Shown piece after piece: positions 1 to 5,936 of a stretch of DNA of 6,229 bases (its first letter is position 1; the number at the start of each line of letters is the position of its first letter). The DNA lies in the NCBI GenBank assembly GCA_036732565.1, contig DAINCF010000438.1:1-6229 (forward strand). Reading direction: 5' to 3'. Under the pieces are notes generated by a model that did no database searches, was not told the origin of the DNA, and saw only the letters and a list, made by a program, of their open reading frames with translations. A program made the translations under genes and the position numbers. The DNA comes from JAIVJN01 sp036732565 (lineage in GTDB: Bacteria; Acidobacteriota; Vicinamibacteria; Vicinamibacterales; UBA2999).

Positions 1-865
1 GCACCAGCATGCGCGTCCACGCGGAGCAGGTCTGCCCGGAGTTCTGCATGCAGTGGTTGACACCCGCCGGAATCGCCTTCTCGAAGGGGGCGTCGTCCAG
101 GACGACGAACGCGGACTTGCCGCCGAGCTCGAGACACACCTTCTTGATGCCGTCACCGGCAACGGAGCCGATGCGCCGGCCGGCTTGCAGCGAGCCGGTA
201 AAGCTGATCATGTCGACGTCAGGGTGCGAAACGATCGCTTCACCAACCACGCGTCCGGAGCCGGAGACCACGTTGAGCACGCCGTTCGGCAGTCCGATTT
301 CGTGAGCGGCCTCGGCGAGGATGAACGCGGTGAGCGGCGCCAGCTCCGCCGGCTTCAGCACCACGGTGCAGCCCGTCGCCAGGGCCGGCGCGATCTTGCA
401 GATCACCTGATGCAGCGGATAGTTCCACGGTGTGATGCAGCCGACGACGCCCACGGGCTCTTTCACGATCAGCGAGTTGCCGAGCTCCTCCTCGAGCGTG
501 GCTTCGCGGATGAACTTCGCGTTCATACCGATCATCGAGATCGGGAATTCCACCTGAACCTTGGTCGCGTAACCGATGGCCGTGCCGACTTCGTGCGCGA
601 TCGCCTGTGCCAGTTGAGGCACACGTGCCTTCATCGCTGACGCAAGCTTCTCGAGCCACTCGGCGCGCTCAGCAACCGTGGTGCGCCCCCACTCCCCCTC
701 GAACGCGCGACGAGCGGCCTTCACCGCTCGGTCGACATCCTCGATGGTCCCCCGCGGCGCCTGCGCGATGATTTCCTCGGTGGCGGAAGACACGACGTCG
801 ATGCGGTCGGTGCTCGACGCGGCGTGCCAGTTCCCGTCGTCATACAGCTTGTCGTAAACGATCAT
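1..865 (-). CDS. Aldehyde dehydrogenase family protein (NAD(P)-dependent), C-terminus cut by window edge
   Basis: This enzyme oxidises an aldehyde to the carboxylic acid with NAD(P)+, probably in the cytoplasm. The first 288 residues are visible, and the family is usually about 475-500 long. The hallmarks are in the expected order: TPWNYPL with the oxyanion Asn at residue 148, the cofactor-loop motif FTGS at 222-225, the general-base Glu246 in LELGGKS, and the nucleophile Cys280 in GQTCSA. The start ATG (863-865) has GAGG five bases upstream and no alternative in-frame ATG nearby, and the N-terminus (MIVYDKLYDDGNW) is typical of the family. Residue 283 is Trp where many relatives have a small residue (GQxCSAGTR), so the substrate pocket may differ. 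The gene is divergent from the SDR gene, which suggests linked catabolism. Substrate cannot be assigned, because the C-terminal half of the pocket lies outside the window. Family assignment is very secure. Confidence 0.96.
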   Translation of the reverse strand, partial: MIVYDKLYDDGNWHAASSTDRIDVVSSATEEIIAQAPRGTIEDVDRAVKAARRAFEGEWGRTTVAERAEWLEKLASAMKARVPQLAQAIAHEVGTAIGYATKVQVEFPISMIGMNAKFIREATLEEELGNSLIVKEPVGVVGCITPWNYPLHQVICKIAPALATGCTVVLKPAELAPLTAFILAEAAHEIGLPNGVLNVVSGSGRVVGEAIVSHPDVDMISFTGSLQAGRRIGSVAGDGIKKVCLELGGKSAFVVLDDAPFEKAIPAGVNHCMQNSGQTCSAWTRMLV

Positions 866-914
866 GAATGCCTCAATGCGCTACGATGCGGACCGCGCAT
901 CCCTTCATTCTATA
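866..914 (-). promoter_or_regulatory. Candidate promoter -10 and Shine-Dalgarno of the aldehyde dehydrogenase gene
   Basis: On the minus strand, TATAGA (914-909, continuing AT) is a fair -10 element. It would place the transcript start near 902 and give a leader of about 37 bases. No good -35 hexamer is seen at 16-18 bp. GAGG at 874-871, five bases before the ATG, is a convincing ribosome binding site. A weak inverted repeat (ATGCG 886-890, CGCAT 896-900) lies in the leader. The ribosome site is seen directly; the promoter is inferred. Confidence 0.4.
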
Positions 915-916
915 GC

Positions 917-978
917 GCGATCGTGGAGCTAGCTGCGATCGTGGCGCCAGCGCGATCGTGGCGCCAGCACGATCGTGG
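917..978. repeat. Four short direct repeats, core CGATCGTGG, 17-18 bp period
   Basis: Ten-base copies start at 917, 935, 952 and 969: GCGATCGTGG three times, then ACGATCGTGG. The spacer is AGCTAGCT after copy 1 and CGCCAGC after copies 2 and 3, so copies 2 and 3 form an exact 17-bp tandem unit. The array contains palindromes (CGATCG, GGCGCC, AGCTAGCT). It lies between the divergent ALDH and SDR genes and directly abuts the candidate ALDH -10. It could be a cluster of operator sites or a small repeat expansion; the sequence alone does not decide. Confidence 0.75.
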
Positions 979-998
979 GGTCCGGCTTTAGCCGGACC
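979..998. repeat. Perfect 8-bp-stem hairpin (REP-like palindrome)
   Basis: GGTCCGGC (979-986) pairs perfectly with GCCGGACC (991-998) across a TTTA loop. It is followed only by TTCAAGCG, so there is no U-tract for an intrinsic terminator, and no gene ends into it from the left. The position, in the gap upstream of the SDR promoter and directly after the direct-repeat array, fits a dispersed REP-like palindrome or part of a regulatory site. The stem is seen directly; its function is unknown. Confidence 0.8.
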
Positions 999-1010
999 TT
1001 CAAGCGCTGA

Positions 1011-1038
1011 TGCTATCCTCAGGGTTTCACCGGGGGAG
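1011..1038 (+). promoter_or_regulatory. Candidate extended -10 promoter and ribosome binding site of the SDR gene
   Basis: TGCTATCCT (1011-1019) matches an extended -10 (TGnTATnnT). No recognisable -35 is present; the expected position falls in the right arm of the hairpin at 979-998. The transcript would start near 1026. GGGGGAG (1032-1038) then lies about seven bases before the ATG at 1046 and is a good ribosome site. This supports 1046 over the in-frame ATG at 1010, which would lie upstream of the transcript start. Confidence 0.45.
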
Positions 1039-1045
1039 CGAATTC

Positions 1046-1813
1046 ATGCGTATCGATGGCAAGACATTCATCGTGACCGGCGGCGCATCGGGGCTTGGTC
1101 GCGCGGCTGCGGAAGCGCTGCTCGGCTCCGGCGCGAACGTCGTCATTCTCGACGTGAACGCTGAGACGGGAAAGGCTGCTGAGCAGGCGTTGGGCACGAA
1201 AGCACGCTTCGCGCAGGCGGATGTGTCCAACGAGGATCAGGTGAAGGCCGCGACGGCCCTGGCGGTCGAAGCGTTCGGCGGTCTGCACGGCGTCGTGAAC
1301 GCGGCTGGCGTCGGACCCGCCGCGAAGGTGTTGGGCAAGAACGGTCCGCACGCGCTCGATCTATTCGAGAAGACGATCAAGGTGAATCTGATCGGGACCT
1401 TCAACGTCATCCGCCTGGCGGCGGCGGTCATCGCGCAGAACCCACCCGACGAGAGTGGTGAGCGCGGCGTCATCATCAACACGGCGTCGATTGCCGCATT
1501 CGATGGACAGATCGGACAGCCCGCCTACGCCGCATCGAAGGGTGGTATCGTCGCCCTGACCCTGCCGGTTGCGCGCGAGTTCGCCACGCTCGGCATTCGC
1601 GTGGTGACGATCGCGCCAGGCATCTTCGACACACCGCTGCTCGCCGGCCTCCCTGAGGCTGCGCGCGTGTCGCTCGGCCAGCAGGTCCCCTTTCCCTCTC
1701 GACTGGGTCGGCCATCCGAATATGGCGCGCTCGCGAAGCACATTGTCGAGAACGAGATGCTGAACGGCGAAGTGATCAGACTCGACGGCGCCCTGCGCAT
1801 GGCGCCGCGATGA
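1046..1813 (+). CDS. Short-chain dehydrogenase, type II 3-hydroxyacyl-CoA dehydrogenase (HSD17B10-like)
   Basis: This is a complete 255-residue classical SDR, most likely oxidising (S)-3-hydroxyacyl-CoA to 3-ketoacyl-CoA with NAD+ in fatty-acid or branched-chain amino-acid breakdown. Seen directly: the TGGASGLG cofactor motif (11-18), Asp36 at the end of beta-2 indicating NAD preference, Asp59, NAAG (85-88), Asn114, Ser148, and the YAASK catalytic pair Tyr161/Lys165. The substrate region strongly recalls mammalian HSD10: the longer loop at about 92-108, VNLIGTFNVIRLAA, GVIINTASIAAFDGQIGQPAY, TIAPGIFDTPLL, QVPFPSRLG and the ending GEVIRLDGALRM. The start at 1046 is chosen for its ribosome site and because MRIDGKTFIVTGGASG is the normal N-terminus; the ATG at 1010 would add 12 unrelated residues. 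It ends 27 bp from the convergent GT-C gene, with no clear terminator. The family is certain; the exact substrate is inferred by resemblance. Confidence 0.93.
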   Translation: MRIDGKTFIVTGGASGLGRAAAEALLGSGANVVILDVNAETGKAAEQALGTKARFAQADVSNEDQVKAATALAVEAFGGLHGVVNAAGVGPAAKVLGKNGPHALDLFEKTIKVNLIGTFNVIRLAAAVIAQNPPDESGERGVIINTASIAAFDGQIGQPAYAASKGGIVALTLPVAREFATLGIRVVTIAPGIFDTPLLAGLPEAARVSLGQQVPFPSRLGRPSEYGALAKHIVENEMLNGEVIRLDGALRMAPR

Positions 1814-1840
1814 GGTGAGCTGGCGGCGGCGTAACCGGTC

Positions 1841-3718
1841 TCAGTAGTACCACTCGGTATCGAGACATGGGACTTCGAAGATGTCGAGATCGAACATCGC
1901 CACCTGGCCGTCGAGCGCGATGGCGATGGTGTTCTCTCCGGCCCGAAGGCCGCTGGTTACGTCGAGGAACCACTCCTGAGTCCTGGCCACAGAGCTGAGG
2001 AGCACACGGTCCCTGATGCCCGTGATGGGCACACCGTTCACGAACGCCCCGCCTATCCAGTGGACTCCCGCGCTCCGAATGGTCATGCCAAACGCTCGAC
2101 GAGGCTGAGCAGTGTCGACAGCGAAATTACCGCGCAGCAGCAACTGCGGCGAGCGCCATGTCGCCAACGCGAGATGTGGGCCAGCGAGTGACCGGCCGGT
2201 AATCCGACGGGGAAAGTCCAATGCCACCCAATCGGTGTCGGCAAACCCTGGAAGCTCCCACCCCGCGACCGGAGGACGGTGGATGCCCCGCCAGACGGCG
2301 CTGGAACGCTCGAAGGCGCAGACGCGATCACCGACGATCCGTACTCCCGGCTCGAGCTGCGTCGCGCCAGGGCCGGTGAGAAGGAACGAAGTGGTCCATC
2401 CATCGCGCGGCCCGGCGGCGGGTGTCATGAACTCGGCGGCGGTTTCGCGCCACAGCTCGCCACGAGCTCCGCGCGCCATCAGCATCGCCGTCGCGCCGTC
2501 GGGCACGATGCTCTGCACTTCGCGACCAGTGATGCGGAGGTCGCGAAGCGTCGGCGCATAGCCAACGAGGGCTGGACCGCGGATCCCGACCTGTTGGGTT
2601 TCCACGCGAATCAAGCCCGACGCGATGGCGCGCCGGTCGAAATCGTGGACGAACCACAAATGAAGGGTGGCCATCGCGCTCAGGCATACCGCGACGGGCA
2701 GACGCCCACGAGGCGCCAGACTCACGACATGACCGATCCAGAGGCACACCGCTGGCGCGAGCGCGATGAAGTAGTGCCATGAGATCGCCGCTGCGTAGAA
2801 GACCGCCCCGATCACCTCTGAGGCCAGCGACAAGGCCAGCCCGCCCCAAATCGGCCAGTACGCCGTGCGGCGCGCGACGGTGACGATCAGTCCTGCGGCG
2901 GCGACGACAGCCTGGACATGAAATACGCCCGTCGACAGATCGGCGCTCGGGTACTGACCGAAGGCCTTCGGAAAGCCGAGCGTGATCTCAGCAAGTGCCA
3001 CGAGCGTCGGGATGAGATTCGTGGGCATCGCGATGCGACCACCGAGCGCCCCAACGTCGCTCGTGCTGCCCAGCAAACGCGGAAGCACGGGCAGGAGCGG
3101 CAACAGACCCGCCGTGACGGCGACCACGAACTGCGGGACCGTCGGCCGCCGGCTCATCATGACCGCCACCGCCAACCCGGCGGCATGGAAGATGCCGGTC
3201 GCATGCAGCGGCAACATCAGTCCTGCCGCGAATGCGATGCCTATCAACGTCCAGGTCGAAGGCCACTCGCGGTATCGCACGGCGAGCCACCAGGCGAGCG
3301 CCACCAATCCCGGTAACAGCGTGGGATTCCACAGCAACCGGGTGCCAATCACCAAAGTCGGGACGGTCACGTAGCTGACGGCGGCCACGATCGCCGCGGC
3401 GGGTCCGGAGAGTCGCCGCGCGATGTCGTACACGAACCAGGCCGCGACGACATCGCACAGCACGCCGAACAGGACGAGAAAGCGGGGATCCTCGCGGATC
3501 CACAGCAAGCCCGCGAGCAGATACGAGTAGAGCGGTCCAATGATGTTGAGACCCGAAGCGTCCGGGCCCAAGACATCCCAGTGGCCCGCGAGCACGAGCC
3601 GCGCCTGGGTCATGAACTTGATTTGATCGTAGCCAAACCACGCGACGTCGTAATGCGGCAATCGGACGAGCGCTGCAACGCCAAGGATGAGGGCGGACGC
3701 CAACCAACGACGCGACAT
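1841..3718 (-). CDS. GT-C type membrane glycosyltransferase with C-terminal jelly-roll-like domain
   Basis: This 625-residue protein has about 11-12 hydrophobic segments in residues 5-357, then about 265 soluble residues. The layout fits GT39/ArnT-like GT-C enzymes, which transfer a sugar from polyprenyl phosphate on the outer face of the membrane. After the first segment comes WFGYDQ (27-32), where Asp31 corresponds to the catalytic acidic residue of the first loop (DE in many relatives, DQ here). RLLWNPTLLP (127-136) and LPLHATG (169-175) resemble conserved motifs of bacterial GT39-like proteins. The tail (about 475-617) reads as a galactose-binding-type beta sandwich: WELPGFADTDW (487-497), GGAFVNGVPI (556-565) and FLDVTSGLRAGENTIAI (584-600) match the 'FxDxxW ... 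vNG ... DVTxxLrxGxNxIav' pattern of jelly-roll domains on glycoside hydrolases. I recognise no specific gene, and acceptor and donor are unknown. The start ATG has only a weak ribosome site. Confidence 0.82.
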   Translation of the reverse strand: MSRRWLASALILGVAALVRLPHYDVAWFGYDQIKFMTQARLVLAGHWDVLGPDASGLNIIGPLYSYLLAGLLWIREDPRFLVLFGVLCDVVAAWFVYDIARRLSGPAAAIVAAVSYVTVPTLVIGTRLLWNPTLLPGLVALAWWLAVRYREWPSTWTLIGIAFAAGLMLPLHATGIFHAAGLAVAVMMSRRPTVPQFVVAVTAGLLPLLPVLPRLLGSTSDVGALGGRIAMPTNLIPTLVALAEITLGFPKAFGQYPSADLSTGVFHVQAVVAAAGLIVTVARRTAYWPIWGGLALSLASEVIGAVFYAAAISWHYFIALAPAVCLWIGHVVSLAPRGRLPVAVCLSAMATLHLWFVHDFDRRAIASGLIRVETQQVGIRGPALVGYAPTLRDLRITGREVQSIVPDGATAMLMARGARGELWRETAAEFMTPAAGPRDGWTTSFLLTGPGATQLEPGVRIVGDRVCAFERSSAVWRGIHRPPVAGWELPGFADTDWVALDFPRRITGRSLAGPHLALATWRSPQLLLRGNFAVDTAQPRRAFGMTIRSAGVHWIGGAFVNGVPITGIRDRVLLSSVARTQEWFLDVTSGLRAGENTIAIALDGQVAMFDLDIFEVPCLDTEWYY

Positions 3719-3754
3719 GCGGTAGCGTGATTATAGTCATCGGGCCACAGACAG
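3719..3754. promoter_or_regulatory. Divergent 36-bp intergenic region with overlapping -10-like sequences
   Basis: On the minus strand, 3735-3730 reads TATAAT, a perfect -10, only 11 bases before the ATG at 3718. The transcript would then be almost leaderless, which agrees with the absence of a ribosome site. On the plus strand the overlapping TATAGT (3732-3737) could serve the gene at 3755, again with a very short leader. No clear -35 is seen for either direction; the plus-strand one would fall inside the start of the minus-strand gene. The TATAAT is seen directly; its use is inferred. Confidence 0.4.
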
Positions 3755-5935
3755 ATGCCGCTCGACACCCTTGCGACCATGACGCTGCTATCGGCCTGTG
3801 TGACCGCAGCGCACCCTCTCGCGACGCTGCTCACCGAAGGTCATCGGATCTCCCACAGATGGTGTGCGACCGCCGTCATCGCGTCGTGGCTGTTGACGGT
3901 GGTGTTCTACGTGCTCGCGCCGGTCTCCGGCTTTCGTTTGCCGGTCGTCCTGCCGATCTGGCTGCTCCTCGCGAGCGGCGTGCAGATGACGATCGGTCAG
4001 AGGCCAGGAATCAAAGGGGTTCTTGCCTCTGACATTCGCGGCGCGCTGTCGCAGCTCCACCACTCGTCCGGTCTCGTGCTATCGGCGGTCAGTCTCGCGG
4101 TCGCCGCTGGGCTTGGCCTTCGAGTCCTCAAGGGCCTCGTCGATCCACCGTTGGCGTGGGACGCGCTGACCTATCACCTCGTGAAGGCTGGCCGGTGGGT
4201 GCAGCATGGAGGCTGGGCGCCAGACGCGGCCCCGGACGCGTGGCGGTATTACGAGTACTTCCCTCCCGGGGGCGATGTGCTGTGGGCGTGGGCCATGCTC
4301 CCCAGCCACTCCGACGCGCTGATCGCACCAGCAGGCGGACTCGTGTGGTCGGTGTGCTTGTTGGCGGCGTACGGCGTGGCACGAGCGCTGCACGCGTCGA
4401 AGACGGCGGCGTTCAGCACCGCGCTGGCGATCGTGGCGATGCCGTGCGTCTTGAGCTTCGTCACGAGCGCCTACGTCACTGGCGTGCTGCTCGCCTATCT
4501 CCTGCTTGGCCTTGCGTTCGTGCTCTTGGCACTCGAATCCGGCCGCATCCAGGATGCGATGCTCGCGGCGGCGGCGCTGGGCCTCGCGGCCGGCGTCCAG
4601 GCGCTCGCACTGCCGCTGCTCGCGATTGGCCTCACCCTGGTGGTATTGACATCGTGGCGGCGTCACGGCGCACCGGCCGCCTGGCGCGTCTGGACTGTGT
4701 GCCTCGTGGCATCCGCCCCTCTGCTCACAGGGTATGTCATCGCCTGGATAGGGACCGGCTCACCGCTCTATCCTCTGGCGCTCAGCGTCGGAGGTAAGAC
4801 CATCCTGGCTGGTAACGAGCAGCTTGCGGGAGTGTTCTCGGGCGCGTTCGTGGCTCAAGCTCCGTATGCAACCACGACCTTCCTGTCTGAGCTGTTTTAC
4901 GACGTTCACGATCTTCTGATCGACCATCTGAACTTCGGAGCAGGAGCTATCGCGCTCGTGATTCTCGGAGCGGTAGGGCTCACGTCGATGCTGGCGGACC
5001 GGACGCGCCACATGGCGCTGCTGCCACTGCTTTCCGTGATCGTCATTCCCGTCGCAGGCATCATGTCGGATGCCATGCTTTCTCAGCGCACGTCCTTCGC
5101 CTTCATCGCCGCCAGGCTCATCGCACCGTCACTTGCAGCCCTTGCCCTCATCGGGAGCATCGTCCCTGGCCGGACGGCGGATGTGATGCGAGCGATCGCC
5201 ATTGTCGGCGGCATTGCCTACGCGATGCCACGGACGATCTCGGAGGTGGAGCTCGCGGCGATCTCCCGTCTCGTTCCCTACGTGCTTGGAGGCGTAACGG
5301 TCACGGTCCTCGCCGTTGGAGTTGGATGGCGCATCCGCCGGACGACTCATGCCCTCATCGTCGGGACTGTTGCGGGGCTGCTGCTGATCTCGGCTGGTGT
5401 GCATTCGACGCGGACGGCGTTTCGCTATGAGATCTATCGTTCAACGATCGGAGAGCCTTCCCGAGTGCCGTACGATCTCGTTCCGTTGAGCTCGTTCCTG
5501 GTGGCATGGCAAATCTGGGCGGACCTCGATCAGGGACAGCCTTGGCGCATCGCGTTCGCCGCCGGATGGGACGGGTTCAACGGTCACACGTCGTTTCGCT
5601 ACCCGCTGCTGGGCAGCCGCTTGCAGAACACCGTGCTGTACGTGCCGCCGACGCGTGATGGCGACGTCATCGACTACCAGAAGCGCGACCAACTCTTGCG
5701 AGAACTGGACCTTCGCGTGTGGGTGCAACGTCTCATCGACGAGCGCATCGACGTTGTCGTCGTGGCCGTTCCCGGCGTGCCCGAGCTCGACTGGATGCGC
5801 AGACATCCCGCCGTGTTCGAGCCGTTCAGCAAGAGCCCGGAAGGGTCTTGGACGTGGGCGTTTCGCGTGATCGTCCCCGAGGCGCGACGACTGGTCGACG
5901 CTTCCCAGCCACCATCGCCGATTACTCAGCGCTGA
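3755..5935 (+). CDS. Polytopic membrane protein, probable GT-C glycosyltransferase
   Basis: This 726-residue protein has about 13-14 hydrophobic segments (roughly 36-56, 62-80, 104-125, 187-208, 218-260, 267-298, 312-332, 396-437, 450-491, 503-548) and a soluble tail (about 555-726). The loop motif WDALTYHL (135-142), followed by a Trp/Gln-rich stretch and YEYFPPGGD (166-174), matches the 'WDxxTYHL ... p.g.e' signature I associate with bacterial GT-C proteins, where the Asp is the likely catalytic residue. GTGSPLYPL (333-341) is another recurrent motif of these families. Three hydrophobic segments precede the motif, more than the one usual in ArnT-like enzymes. The tail (WRIAFAAGWDGF, LQNTVLYVPP, ERIDVVVVAVP, about 597-673) resembles the small alpha/beta domain that ends similar proteins. 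An in-frame stop at 3734 limits the start to 3755 or the ATG at 3779; neither has a strong ribosome site. The sugar and acceptor are unknown, but it probably acts in envelope glycan or lipid glycosylation. It is divergent from the other GT-C gene. Confidence 0.8.
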   Translation: MPLDTLATMTLLSACVTAAHPLATLLTEGHRISHRWCATAVIASWLLTVVFYVLAPVSGFRLPVVLPIWLLLASGVQMTIGQRPGIKGVLASDIRGALSQLHHSSGLVLSAVSLAVAAGLGLRVLKGLVDPPLAWDALTYHLVKAGRWVQHGGWAPDAAPDAWRYYEYFPPGGDVLWAWAMLPSHSDALIAPAGGLVWSVCLLAAYGVARALHASKTAAFSTALAIVAMPCVLSFVTSAYVTGVLLAYLLLGLAFVLLALESGRIQDAMLAAAALGLAAGVQALALPLLAIGLTLVVLTSWRRHGAPAAWRVWTVCLVASAPLLTGYVIAWIGTGSPLYPLALSVGGKTILAGNEQLAGVFSGAFVAQAPYATTTFLSELFYDVHDLLIDHLNFGAGAIALVILGAVGLTSMLADRTRHMALLPLLSVIVIPVAGIMSDAMLSQRTSFAFIAARLIAPSLAALALIGSIVPGRTADVMRAIAIVGGIAYAMPRTISEVELAAISRLVPYVLGGVTVTVLAVGVGWRIRRTTHALIVGTVAGLLLISAGVHSTRTAFRYEIYRSTIGEPSRVPYDLVPLSSFLVAWQIWADLDQGQPWRIAFAAGWDGFNGHTSFRYPLLGSRLQNTVLYVPPTRDGDVIDYQKRDQLLRELDLRVWVQRLIDERIDVVVVAVPGVPELDWMRRHPAVFEPFSKSPEGSWTWAFRVIVPEARRLVDASQPPSPITQR

Positions 5936-5936
5936 G
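5922..5936. other. Tail-to-tail gene overlap within a 12-bp palindrome
   Basis: The TGA of the membrane protein (5933-5935) and the TAA of alaS (5924-5922, minus strand) lie within 14 shared bases. The segment CTCAGCGCTGAG (5925-5936) is a perfect palindrome, so both genes encode their last residues in it: TQR on plus and SAE on minus. There is no T-tract on either side, so it is not a convincing intrinsic terminator. Confidence 0.85.

Noticed and set aside
53..640. 195-codon open frame on the plus strand opposite the aldehyde dehydrogenase
   Set aside because: It is antisense to a gene with all ALDH catalytic motifs. Its composition (Arg, His, Asp, Gly rich) is typical of a shadow frame in GC-rich DNA.
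979..1000. Hairpin read as a rho-independent terminator
   Set aside because: It has no T-tract on either side, and neither flanking gene ends there (both start away from it).
1010..1045. Upstream in-frame ATG extending the SDR by 12 residues
   Set aside because: The extra residues do not belong to the SDR fold, the ATG lacks a ribosome site, and it would sit before the likely transcript start. The ATG at 1046 has GGGGGAG at the right distance.
1814..1840. Possible terminator between the convergent SDR and GT-C genes
   Set aside because: The 27 bp show no inverted repeat with a T-tract.
2112..3374. Several plus-strand frames (for example 2112-2561, 2279-2782, 2918-3316) inside the GT-C gene
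   Set aside because: They are all opposite a well-supported coding frame, mutually overlapping, with low-complexity translations and no recognisable motifs.
2988..3740. 250-codon minus-strand frame overlapping the start of the first GT-C gene
   Set aside because: It lies on the same strand but in another frame of a protein with clear membrane segments. The translation is Arg/Ala rich without motifs, so it is a frame shadow.
4156..4797. 213-codon plus-strand frame within the second GT-C gene
   Set aside because: It is out of frame with the hydrophobic, motif-bearing protein, and its Arg/Gly-rich product has no domain signal.
5925..5936. Palindrome read as a bidirectional terminator
   Set aside because: The stem would be four bases around a GCGC loop, with no flanking T-runs, which is too weak to call.
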